This document shows positions 32,195-45,100 of a stretch of 64,000 bases of DNA, one piece after another. The notes beneath the pieces are model-generated. The model did not search any database. It saw nothing but the letters and a program-made list of their open reading frames with translations, and had not been told where the DNA came from. Origin of the DNA: Brachionus manjavacas (lineage: Eukaryota > Rotifera > Eurotatoria > Ploima > Brachionidae); NCBI GenBank assembly GCA_019054805.1, contig JAHQIY010000003.1:6076001-6140000 (forward strand), read 5' to 3'. How positions within the stretch are numbered: position 1 is the stretch's first letter; each line of letters opens with the position of its first letter. The position numbers were made by a program, and so were the translations under genes.

Positions 32195-32401
32195 TTAAAT
32201 TAACAAATTAACAACGTTAACAAATACTTTAATTGAAGCCAATGTAGCCCATGCCATGTTGTTCATTTTTGAATGATTATCCACTCTATTCCTCCACTGA
32301 AACACAGAGACAGCAATTTGTAGCAGTGTCACATTTAAGAATGTATTGGTCGATCCATTGCGAACCTGGCCATAACTACTGCCGAAGCTTCGGTTTGTCA
32401 T
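32195..32401 (-). CDS. Unrecognised 68-codon frame, possible exon
   Basis: The minus frame begins 'MTNRSFGSSYGQVRNGSTNT' and includes 'LQIAVSVFQWRNRVDNHSKM'. Its composition is much less AT-driven than neighbouring spurious frames (balanced residues, few K/N/F runs), so it may be a coding remnant or exon. No family was recognised, and no splice partner or promoter was identified. It may belong to an unrecognised transposon. Confidence 0.25.
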   Translation of the reverse strand: MTNRSFGSSYGQVRNGSTNTFLNVTLLQIAVSVFQWRNRVDNHSKMNNMAWATLASIKVFVNVVNLLI

Positions 32402-33077
32402 TTATTGTTAAAAAATTCTAATTAGAATAGATAATAGTGACAAAAAATTGTTATTTTATTTGATAATTTATATTTCCTGTGCTAATAAAAAAAAATTTTT
32501 ATTTGTTGAATCTAGTGGAATATATTTTGTTTCATGTTGTTTCATCATTAAAGTTTAAAAGCTCAATTTTTTCAATTTTAATTAATTAAAAGTTTTTTAT
32601 TTTTTTATATTTTGAAGGTTTGAATGAAAATACACAATAATTTTCAATTGAATATAATAATAAAAGATTTAGAAAACCTTGATAAGGTAAGTCAAAAAAT
32701 AGATTGAGCAAACCAAAATCTTTATTGGATTGTTTTATAAATTGAAATTTTACTTTTTAATATAGAAATTAATTTGTTTTTAAATAAATTTAATAATTTT
32801 GATAAATTTTCTTTAAAGCGTTTTTCTAAAAGCAGGCTACTTTTTCTTTTATCAAACAAACCAAGTTATTGAATATACGAGATATCACTGTAACTATGTT
32901 AGTAAAGATCAAATTATAATAAAATAATTATTAATTGACTTTTTTCGTTTGAAGAAAAAATTCTATTAGCAAATATAAAAAAATGGATTTTTAAACACTA
33001 AAAAAGCAGCTTTATGTTTAATTTAAAAATAATTATTTTCAGAATCTTAAAGAAATATGAAATTATTCAGAAGTTTA
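32402..33077. other. Upstream region of RBR copy 2, nothing recognised
   Basis: AT-rich and not similar to the region upstream of RBR copy 1, so the duplicated segment starts at about 33078. Confidence 0.5.
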
Positions 33078-34805
33078 AAAAAATTATTCCTATTCTTAAA
33101 CCAAAATTCGGCGTTAATAAAAAGAAATTTATGAAAGATGTCAAAAGATTTAATTACAGAGTATTTGGATGCAAAATCTCAAAACAAAAAATGGCAAAAA
33201 TCAAAAAAAAGCAACAAACAAGATTTTAAAAATGTCTCGTTCACACGAGTCAAAACCAGACTTACGAGTTGAATTTAAATAAAAACAAAAATTGGAAAGT
33301 AAAAAATAACCTAGAGAAACAAATTGTTAATGATCCAGAACGCGGTAAAATTCGGAAATCAGCAAAAAATCGAAATATCAATTTGCAAACCAAATGATAA
33401 CGAAATTGATCAAGTCCTAACCTTCTTCAATCAGAAAGTGAATTGTAAAAGGAAGAACCAACTGTCAAAACAAAACAATAAACAAGAGTCAAAAATTCCA
33501 AATACAAACGAAACAAAATACTCACTAAAAAACAAAGAAACAAAAAGTAAAGATAAACATTTGATCCCTTATGAAGATTTTTCTATTATCGACAAAAATG
33601 AACAACATGAAAACAAGCATCTTATAAGTCAAACAATGTTCAGATTAAAAAAATTGGTAAAATCAGTTGGTCATTCAGGTACTATTTTATTCGAATCATT
33701 TGAAGATCCCATTCAATCGGAAAAATCACCCCTAATGAACATCTCATTTGAAAATGATCAATCTTTTAATTTAATTTATTCCAAATTTGAATGTCCAATT
33801 TGCTACAATTTTTGCGGATTAAAGCTACAGTTAACTCAATGTGGTCATGGGTGCTGTGTGGAATGTTGGAAAAATCATATATTTTCAAAATTTTCATCAT
33901 TTGACATAATATGTTGTTTTAACGATTGCAATCAAAAATTAAGCTTGTCTCTGCTGAAATACGTGCTGCCAGAACAAAAATTTGAAAAATATCAAATTTC
34001 TTTGAAAGAAGAATTTCTGAGACAAAATTTTATTAAATGTCCCAAATGCCATGCTAATTACATTTGCCTTAACACTCAATTCAAATTTCCCAGATGTGTT
34101 TGTGGCCATTCGATTTGCATCAAGTGTAAACTAGAGTCTCATTTTCCTATTTCATGCGATCAATACAGTTTTTTTCTACAAAATTATGGAAATAATAAAA
34201 AAGATTTCATAATGCTAGATGATGTTAAAAAATGTCCCAAGTGCAATTCCTTTATGGAAAAAAATGGAGGCTGTGACAACGTTCAGTGCATTTGTGGATT
34301 AAATTTCAATTGGTACAAGGCTAAATCATATAGTCTTTTTTACAATTTAAAATTGGACTGTATGTTTATTGACACTTATTCAATCACAGACATAGATCCA
34401 TTTTTCTCTGAAGAATTAAAACAATTCCGTCAATTTTTTCTCCTTGAGTTAGTCCCAAAGTTTAGCTTTAAGAATAAATTTCTTTCAAAAATACTTAATG
34501 ATGTAAATTATAAAGAACTAAGCTTATCAATAGTCAAAAACTTTGGATTAAACAATGATGAAATCAAGAACTTCATTGAGAAAATTCTTGACTTTATTTT
34601 CGATTTCATCATTAAAGTATGCCGAATAGTTGAAATGATTTATGCTAGAATAATCATTAAGATACACCAAAATCAAAATGACCAAAAGTTTTTGAAAGTC
34701 GTAAGAAGACTAAATAAAAAGTGTCGTGTGATTAGCAGAGCTTTAAGTCTAAAACTAAATATAGAAAGATTTAAATTTTTAATTTCCATTACTAATAAAA
34801 TTTAA
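33078..34805 (+). CDS. RING-IBR-RING (RBR) protein, copy 2 (5' frame broken)
   Basis: This is a second copy of 23080-24833. The clean frame runs from about 33370 to 34805, starting within the shared 'EISICKPNDNEIDQVLTFF'. Upstream, shorter A runs (at about 33229 and 33368, one and two bases shorter than in copy 1) change the frame. The copy 1 N-terminus is therefore not encoded unless splicing or slippage intervenes. RING1 and IBR match copy 1 in protein sequence. RING2 differs: 'GGCDNVQCICGLNFNWYKAK' keeps the putative catalytic Cys but changes the neighbouring His to Asn, and also lacks the last zinc pair. The C-terminus differs as well. It may be a pseudogene or a gene with an internal start. 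Confidence 0.7.
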
Positions 34806-35944
34806 AAATAATAAAATGATTTTTTACCGTAAATAATACAATTTTTAAAAATTATTATATAATTAATTTGAATACCGAAATTTTTTTTACTTTATCTATT
34901 CGCTTAATATTTTACGATAAGATAAATTGTTAAAGATTAGATTTCGAAAAAGTTTTATACTTTGATAAAACGAGTTTTTCTTACACTGTGAAATTAATTA
35001 TTTTAGTAATTATCAAAATCTTGCAGATCTTGTAATCTTTTTGCTCGTTTATATTGAAATTATTAATAAAATGCAAAGCTCATTACAGATGGAACAGAAA
35101 AATTTCATCCAACTGACCAAAGATCGATAATTAATAAATATCATACTTCAAACTGATAAAATATTTTCTAATGAATAGTTCTTTAAAGAATAACTCCTAG
35201 CATAAAATTACTTAAATTAATATTTTTTTAACAAGCAATTTTCTGAACAATTTTACGCAAGAATACAATTAGGACTTAAGTAGCATGTGTAATTTTTTCA
35301 AAAAAAATCTCAATTTTTTATACTTTGTTTCTCATATTTAATTTTTAATCAAATTGTACTTTAAGTCTTTGAGATCACTTAATTTAAAGATTTCAAACTT
35401 TATCTCAAATAAAATGTGATAAATTTATACATTTTTTACTAATATTCTAGAAGCCAACTTTTTCATAACTTGAAGGATACACCCAGTCAACTAAATCTGA
35501 AAAGGACCTCTAAAGTTATTTTAGAGAATTTTTATCGTACATTTTTCTCTAAAATACTTAAATTTTGTTTCAATAAAGATCAGTATACCGGATTTTTTAT
35601 GCCGCACTAAATGCCCATCAACATGGTTAAGTGCTGTAAAAAAAATGAAATTTTTTGGTATTGAAGTAGTTAAGATGAAAATCATTAACGCCAAAGCCAA
35701 ACTACATTTACACCGAACAAACTATCATGATCTATCATATCATGATCGATTTTCTATTTTTTTAAAAATTTTTAATTTCCAAGAAAAGATTTATTAGGGC
35801 TTTCAGGTATTGTTCGTCATCTTAAGTTGAATGTTTCAATTTCTTTGAAACTACTTAAAATATTATTAATATAATAATGCTTATTTTACGTCAGATTACA
35901 GATATCAATTCAAAGTATTTTTCTAGGGTCCAAAACCCGCTTAG
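34806..35944. other. Intergenic, nothing recognised
   Basis: AT-rich, no coding signal. An imperfect palindrome of atcatgatc words lies near 35727-35753. Confidence 0.4.
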
Positions 35945-36135
35945 GGTAAAAATATTCTCAATATCTCTGCGGTACGGGACGAGTTATCATAGAAAAGGAG
36001 AACCGGTTTCGACTGAGTAATAACTGCAGTGTAGATGGTCAACTCGATGCAGTAACCTCTGTGTCAGATCGGAGTCGTTGCTCAAAAAGGTACTGGAAAA
36101 GGAGATGAGCGCCTCCCACTTATCCGCTAGGATGG
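35945..36135 (+). repeat. Dispersed repeat, copy 2
   Basis: Homologous to 22645-22840 over about 190 bp on the same strand. This copy is more GC-rich and may be closer to the family consensus (for example 'gtacgggacgagttatcat', 'ggagatgagcgcctccc'). Confidence 0.75.
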
Positions 36136-39100
36136 TAAAGAGGCATTTTATTATTAATCTTACGTGATACTAAATTTCTTCTTCTTAATAAGAAGACTAA
36201 ATTTTTTTATTGATTTTAATTTTTCTGCTACTGAATAGAAATAAATAATACTTAATTTATAATTTAATACAAATCAACACCTTTTATGCTTTCTTCCTGT
36301 TCTTGATCCACTATTATGAATTAAAATTTATTTAAATTTTTGTGGTCCCGTTTGAGGTAAATATTCTTATGATATCAAATTTCGATCTTTTTTCTAATAT
36401 AAAACAGTTATAAACTCTTTTGTCACCTTGATTTAAGTTTCCCTTACGCCATTTTTATCTGTAAAATACAGATTTAAAGACTTTTGGCTTTTTTTTAAAA
36501 AAGATTAAATTTTTCATTATAAACAATCTTAAATGTAAAAAAAATATTTTACTTTAACTTTATTTAATGTTTTATTTTTTGATAGGATTAATTAGTTAAG
36601 ATAAGATTTTTTTTATAATAAAATAATATATAATTTATTGAAGGTGTCTTTTTTAAAGATAAAAATAACTTTCAATTATGTCTTATCCAATTGGTATAAT
36701 AAAATTCTGATACTTAGTTCGTAAATATTATTAATTTAAAAGAAAGCATACAAATTTGAATTTGAGATTTTTTATTTAAATTTAAGAATCTTAAATAATT
36801 CTTGGAAAAAAATAGATAATTTTTTTACTTATATTTTTTCTACGAATCTGAATAAATACTTTAATTAAGTCTTGTCTTTAATTATCTTAGAATTAAAATT
36901 AAAATAAAAGACTCTTTTTCAAGTCCAAAAGAAATGATTAACATTGATCAAAATATATATATTTTATTTTTTTATTTGGATTTTAAAAACAAATGTTCAA
37001 TTATTTTTTTGTAGTAATTTTATTTTATTTAAATTTGATTCTTATTCAAAAAATCTAAATATAGTTTTTAACAAAAAGAAATTAAGTAGATTGGCCTGAA
37101 AATTTTGAATGTTTCAAGCAAGGTTTATTTGTTAAGTCAATTGACAATTTAACAATTAGAATGTCTTTAAGCTAGTAGAAAGTTAAAATTCTCTTCTTTC
37201 ATTTATTTTAAGAAATAAAAAAAATGCTTAAAATTATACTTAAGCTGAAAATTATATCAAATTGTGGCGTTCAAGATTTTCTTTGAAACATTTTGATAGA
37301 AATATGAAAACCATTCCAAAGTATGATTCTAATTAAATATTACATTCAAAGTCTGAATAAATAATCAGAAAGTAATCTTTAAGTTAAGCGTAAATATTTT
37401 CAATTCTATTAGACTGGAATTGTTCCATCGAACAGATTTACAAATGATTTCTGATTGGCATCATCGTCTTGAATCAATTTCTAATATGCGTAAAACTTTC
37501 TTGCGGTTTAAGACCATATGAAAATTCTTGCCGATCTACCGACAGAGAAATTTTCGAATTAGACCGTGGCTTTATTTGATTGAAATTTTGCATTTGCAAA
37601 CCCAAAATTTAAATATTCTAAAGACTAAAACCCAAAATCTTATATCTAGTAGCTTTAGTCAATAGAGTTTGCACCAGGTTTCAAAATTCTATAGGATCCA
37701 AGTTTCATATTAAACTAAAAATTTTGTTTACCTAGCTAATTCTTTTTTTTCTATTTTTAATTCTCGTTTTATTTTGATGACCATAGACAAACAGATTTTT
37801 TTGCTTGAGTTTAAGCTTGTTTCATTGCAACTAGTATTAATTCATTTTAGAAAAAAGATTTTATTTTTGTAGGAAATTCAATAACAACGTTAACTTAATA
37901 CAAAGATTGAAAAAATAAAAGCCAACTTAAGTAAAAGTAGTGAGAACTGGTTTAAAAAAAAATTAATGTTTCCTAACTATGTTCTTAATAACTTTACCAG
38001 TCTCAATTAAAAAATCGATTATTATTTCTAAAATTATTTTGGTTTACTTTTAAACAAATAAAAGTTGATTCATTTATTAGTAAAAAATTTAAGTGAAATT
38101 CATATTTTTAATGAAAAGAAATTAGTAAGCAACTTTTTATTTTTATTTTCAAATCAATAAATGTTTCTAAAATCTTAAAAAAAGTGTTAACTTTGAAATT
38201 TTGAGCATATTCAAATTTTAAAATTTTAATTATTATTTTTAGATGAAGTCATATTTGACAAAATTATTTAATTTTTTTATGAATGAAGATCAGCGTTTTT
38301 ATGCACAATAGAAGAAAATTCTTAGGTCACTCTTATTTGACTTTTTCAGTTTGAGAAATTAAGAAATTGAGTCAAATATTTATTCATTGTTAAAATGCTC
38401 AAAAAGTTAAACGAAATATTCGAATTATTTTCAGAATCGTTAAATGGTATTTTAATAATGTAGGCTGATAAATAACTAAAAATGTAATTTTTCCTAGTCT
38501 ATATGGTTTAACTCAAAAAGAATTATATGTTAAATTAAAAAAGCATCATTTTCAAAACCAAGAATACAAAATTAAATTTGTTAGATCTTTCTAGAATTTT
38601 TTTTTATGAAATTCTAAAATATCTTTAAAAAATTTAGTTAATAATTTATTTACACTCGATAAACATCAAAATTAGAGCATCAGTAATAAATAAAACAATG
38701 TGAATTAAAAACGAAAATTTAGAAATATTTTTTAAAAAGCTTTTTCTTTTCGGATACAAAATTTTTTTAATTTTGAATTGAAAACGCATCTTTGGAGATT
38801 TTTTATGATCTTTACCTTTCAGGAATTCTTTCGAGTTTTAAGAAGAGAATAGTCCAAAAGAAATCAATTAAGTTTTTAAATTCTTAATAATTTTTAAAAG
38901 GAATTTTAAGTCTTTTTTATTTATTGGGGGTGAGAGTATTGTTTTTATCATTAAATTTTTAAAAATGAGAAAATTTAGTTTATATAATCTATGACATAAT
39001 CTCGGTCAAAAATCAATATTTTAATTTCTAATGATTAAAGGAGACATTTTAAATGAATTAAAAGCAGAGTTTTTTAAAAAGTTTTTGTGCTAAATGTTCA

Positions 39101-42100
39101 ATTGAAATAATAAATTTTTAGATTGCATCTCTGTGTGCTTAGCTACCAGAAGCTTTTCGAAATTTAGATCAAATTTTTTTAAAAAACTATTAGGTTTTTT
39201 AATTTTTTCATAAATGGAATTAATGTTAATTGAATCCATTTTGGAAAAGAAAGGAAAATTTAAAAGCATTCCGATTTACGAATTATTTTTAGCACCACAA
39301 AAAGACACATAAATTTTTTTTGGTAACCATAAAATCAATTTATGAACAATTAAGCCATTTTCGGACTTTTAGTATTTTAATGTGAACAATAATTTACTTT
39401 TTACAAAAATTAATTAAAGGTTTTTTCCTTTAGGTTCGGTTGAAATTATATTTCCCGGCATACAATTTTATAAGGTAATTTTAAAATAGAGAAGCCATTC
39501 AATTCTAAAATAAAATAAAAAAACTCAAATAAAATAAAATCTTTATTTACTATTTAATTTAAGAAGCCATATTTTTTTCGTAATTACTTTTCATTCAATC
39601 TCTCTGGAAGAAGTAAAAAATTAAAAAAAAATTTAAGCAAATATTTTCAAAATTACAAACTTTAGTTCAGTCAAATATATTGTTTGGTGTTTGATTTAGA
39701 GCTAAACCATTTATTTTTTTTTAAATAGGAATGTTTTGGAAAGGTGATTGTTAGAAATTACGCAATACTTTACTAGAAGAAATTTTAGATTGATAATTAA
39801 TCCATACTTTATCTAAAATTATTCAAAATTTTCGAAAGTTCATGGCGTTTGTTCGTTTTAAAATTTCTGAAATACCATTTGAATTTCTGACTTTTTCGTA
39901 AGTTTAACTAATCGAGGACAATTCAGTTTTTGTGGCAGAAAAATTAAACCTTTCTGCTAAATTGGCATAGAAAGATGTAAGTGAATTTTTTATTACCATG
40001 TACTTATCTTTTTCTTAAATTGACAGACGACAAAAGCACGACTTTGATGATAGAATTTGTTCTTTCCGGACACTTTTAGACCATAATTTATTTTTTTATT
40101 ATTTTAAAAATAAATTTAAGCATTTTAGTAGACCTTTTTAAAGCAGTAATAAAATTAATTGCTTAGATAATGGGTTAATGATTCATATAAAGTAAAATTA
40201 TATGGATTCTATTTTAAGTTTGTTTTTCTAGTTCTACTTAGTTTAAAAACTTTTAATTTCCTAATAAAATTAATTGTCAGCGAAATTAATTTTATCTTTT
40301 ATAGACTTTTTAATTTAATAAACTCGTTTACGAGCATCGGCTGAGTGGAAAGCATTAAATTAAATTGTTAGCTCCAAAAGCTCTTGAATGGTTTTATTAA
40401 AATTATTTGGATTTAAAATCTTAGACTGTTTAATTGAAGCAATATCAAGTTTTTGTTTAATTAAATACTATTGTGATTGTTGAAATTTTGGACATGTGAG
40501 ACTGGTAAAATTTACCTTAATATCTAATCTCCGGTTGTACTGAGCCAAAAAATTTACTAAAACTTCTGCTTAATTTTCATAAATAGGTTGAAGCACTTTT
40601 TTATTTAACAATATTTATTTTAGCTTTTAAATAAGCTAATAATGCTTGCGTAAGATAATAATAGCCCTAAAAAATTTCCAACCCAGTTCGTATCATTTAG
40701 CTGAGGCAATTTCAAAATCTGAAATGATAGTTGATTGATATTTAAATATTAGAACTTTAAAAATAATTACTCGGTGATGGAAATCCCAAGGATATTGGGA
40801 CATTGTTTTAGTGACAAACAAAATTAAAAACCAAAAATAATATTTATTAGTTAGCTTTTAGCCTCATTTTAGTTGGTAATTTAATCGCTCGAAAGTAATC
40901 CTAGCTTTTCATTTTTGTTTGTCATTGAATTTTAAAAAGCAACCGCCTAGATTGGATATGTCTCTTTCAAGGTTCATGAGTCTCATATTTGCTTTCTTGT
41001 TTCTAAATCTTAGTTCTTTTTAAAAAATATACTCAGTTCATGGCTCGATTTTTTTGCTATTTTGTTTTAAAATTTTTTTAATTTAAAGCATTTACATCAC
41101 TTTAAAAGTTAAAAATTTTTAATAATCAACAGCATATTGAGCAAAAATTAATTAAAATGAACGAATATTTTTATTCAGTTTTGAACAAGTAAACTATCTT
41201 GTAATATTTTATAAGAGATTTTAATTGCCTGCAAAATTTAAGCGTAATTTCCAAACTAGCTGATATCATTTAAATGAAGCAGTTTAAAAATAAGAAATTT
41301 TTTTTGATTTATCTTTCAAAACCTTCGAAAGGGGAATTTACTATCATCTGTATGATTAATAATTTAAAAATAGTTTAAAAATACACAAAACTTAAGCTTA
41401 ATTAGGATAATTTCAAATATTTTAATTTTCTTATTTATTCAAAATTAGTTGAATAAATATTTTATTAACTGGAGCCAACTATCGAACCTGACAGTACAGA
41501 TTTTTTTAAATCTGTATTTTGTGGAACTCTTTAGGTCACTGTAAAAGCTTAAATCAATTAGTTCTAATTTAGAACACCGTTTATCGGCAGTCAAGCGCTT
41601 GACATAATTTTTTTTGACTAAATTAAAATTCATTTTAAAGTTTTACCAACTTAATTAAATTTGAATCTATGATTTTTTCACAATTCAACTATATTCCGAG
41701 TTAATTAAAATACTTTAGTAATGGGTCAAAATTTTTTGAAGAGTGAAAAAATAGAAACAATAATTAGAAAAAAGAAACAATGTGATTTTCTGATATGAAA
41801 GAAAATAATCATGTAAAAATTTAGATGCCTAAGGCACTTGTAACAAGCAAAAAAATCTTAATTAATAATACACAAGCTAAATATTGTGTCAAACCATAAA
41901 AACTATGATTATTAATTCATTATCTATGTCTTGTAATTTATTATCATTAAAAATTGAAATAATTGCCAAGTTACACAACTCAGTCAGAGTTGAATTAAAC
42001 GTGAACATAAGCCCAAGATTAGTTTTAAAACGCAACTTGTTTTTTTAACGATTGTATAATATTAATATGGGCCAAATTAGGTCTTTATTTTTGTAAGTTT

Positions 42101-45100
42101 TAAACAATCAAGGACAAAGAAATCTTGGGAAAAAATACCAATTGAACACCATTTGGATGCATGGCTTATCAGCTTGATCAAACTTGATTCAGACTGATTG
42201 CAAAAAAAATAAATCGAAAATTTATCACAAAATGCTTTAGGAATTATTTTACATTTTTTTCAAGAAATTTTCTACATTAAATAAATAGACATCCTTTTCA
42301 ATCAAAACCATTTATTTCTTATCGATTACTTAAGCTTCTGATAAATAAGTACAATTCAGACTTCTTAATTAAAGTTAATATCTAAGATATCGATTATTTT
42401 CCCTTAGAAAAAAGTTTGGAAATTTTTTCCTGTTTTTATGTTTCATACTTCTTAGTGGCCTTGTTAAATCGTGCATTTATTAGAGAAAAAAATCCTGATT
42501 ACAAAAATAATTAATCAGGTATCGATTGTATATTAATAGCGCCAATAGTGAAAATAAAAACTAAATATTAGCAAATAGTTTATTTCGATTGAATGGTATC
42601 TTTCAAATTATTTTTTATTAAATGAGTTTTTATTCAATTTACTATTTAATTTGCTATTTTTTGTTATTTTTAAATTAAAAAAAAAACACAAAATTTTGAT
42701 TTAATTGAGAAAGTTCATTTTTTCGAAATTTTGTGCAATTATTTTCCACTTAATTTTGTTTTAAAAAAAGCTAATTTTAGAATAAAAATAGTATCATTAA
42801 AAACACAAGATAACAATATTTTTATTTATCAAAATTTTGTTTTTTTGATTTATGATCATAAAATAAGCCTTGATCAATAATCAAATCACAACTTTATATT
42901 TCAGGTTTCAAGCATTCAAATGTAAATTCAGAGTCAGTGGCTACTTTTAAGCTCGATCTAGCGAAATACGATACACTGAATACTTTATTTATTTAAGAGT
43001 ATTAGTAACCTCAAAAAAACTAGAAAAAAATAACAATCAAAATTTAATTAAGATGAAGTATTTTAAAACTAAAAGAAGCTTTAAAAAAGCAGAATTTAAT
43101 TTTTTTTTCTCAGTGCCGCATTAAATTCTTAAATGACTAGTTTACAAAATTTACAAAACTGTACCGAATAACTAGGTCTGAAAACAAAAATGGGCACCAT
43201 TTCAACTAGATTTTGTTTATTCTAGAATGACGAATAGATTTAGGAAAAACATTAGAATTAAATTTGAGGCTGGCGCTGCTTCTGGTATTTTTAGAGAACT
43301 TTGACTCACTTCATTAATTAACATCTAGCTCTCAACTTTAAGTTTTTAATAAGAAAAACTCCAGTCGTGATTTATTTGCCATCGATAAAAAGCATTTGAA
43401 AAAGCTTTCTAGTTTGTTTTAGATCAAAGAACCGATTTAACCTAGAAAAGATAATAAAATTTATCTCGAGTTCTTTAAGGTTAAATGTTCTTAGCATTTA
43501 CTTAAGTGCATTTATCTTGATTTATTGGATTAAAAAATTCTTGATAAAAATTTTTAAGGATTCAACTTTTTGTTCGCCTTTTTCCCAAGCTTTTTAGTCG
43601 ATATTTTATTCTAGAAGCTAAAACCAGCCTGCTGAAAATCAAATGTAAAATAAAATTTATTTATTTTAATTTTTTTTCAAAGAACTGGAATTTTATGAAT
43701 TGCTATCTTGAAAACTTTGTGAACAGAATAATCTTTGACTGAAAAGGTATAATAAAGCCTTGAGATAAATGAGTAATTTAAGCTGTTTAATTTTTATTTA
43801 GAAATTGATAAGGTTTAAATAAATATTAATTTCTAATCAAAATATCCTAGATAACGACTATTTGTTCCTCAATTAGTAATTGTTGGTAAGTATTGTAATT
43901 GAAGCCAGAATTATAAAAGTATATAGCTCGAGGAAGCTATCAGTTTGCCAAATTAATCGATTATTTTTGAATAAATTTAAACAAATGGTGCTTAATATCC
44001 AAATATCTGAAAAATTGTTCCACTAAGAATTGGCAAACAAGTTAGAGTTGTTGAGGATAATCTGATTTCGATTGTTAGAGTTGATTTATGACTAATTTCA
44101 AGTCTCTTTTGAACTTGCATGCAATGTTCTATTATTTTAGAATTGTTTTAATTTTTAGATATTCTGCCATTTGTTTATTCCAATAAAAACCTCTCGAGTT
44201 TTATTTGAAAATATATTCAAAAAATCTAAATCATGATATGAAAATGCGAAAATCGATCTAAGTTGGTCATTCTGGAATTGCTCAGGCTAATCAATTGTCA
44301 GTTTAAATAAACGATTCGCAGCATAAACAAAATTATCAAATTATTTAGATTTTTCATTACTTCGAATTTGATTTTGACAGATAATTTGATCGTTTTTTTA
44401 ATAGAAATCTAAGCTTAATAATCTAGTATAGTAAGCGTTTTTTGTTTATTTTTGCCTAGCTGAAAATATTTGTTTTTAATAGTTTTAGCTTTAGATCTGA
44501 TTGATAAATCCTTTCGTTATATTTAAAACAATTTACTTCTTTCTATGCCAATGTTAGATTTTGAATTCTAATATTTTTTTTATTATTTATCTCAAAACAA
44601 TTTTTTAATTTTTTTTGCAAGAAGTTTACTTAAATTAAGTTTACACTTGAGTTGAAAAATCATAATTAATTCAAAAACAAATCAAGATAATCAAGATTTT
44701 GAAGGTAATTTTTGTTTAAATTATAAAAAACAATTGAAAAAATAAGAGGCTTTTTTCTTTTTAAAAAAAAAAGATAATCAAGGTGTTTTTTTAAGAATGA
44801 TTTGAATAATGAAAATGTAGAAAAAATCAACATGTTAGAAAATTTGCTGAAACGCAATTTTCTGGTGCTCTAGTGCTAGTGAGCTAATTAAATTTAAAAA
44901 TAGTAAAATATACCAGAAAATAACAAAAAAGGTCCTAAATTTATTGAAGTATGTGTCAACCTATTTGTTTGGAAGCTGAAATTGTTTAGTTGAATTATAA
45001 TTTTGGCACGTAGAGCTAAAAAACTTAAAAGAATTAACACTGGTCAAATAGGTCGATTTTGAAAGCGGCCGCAGATCAGGACTCAGGACATGATCTTGGA

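Noticed and set aside
41445-41633. Short frames in the desert (also 44666, 45772, 52139)
   Set aside because: Length is near the chance limit, with AT-driven composition and no splice context or family resemblance.
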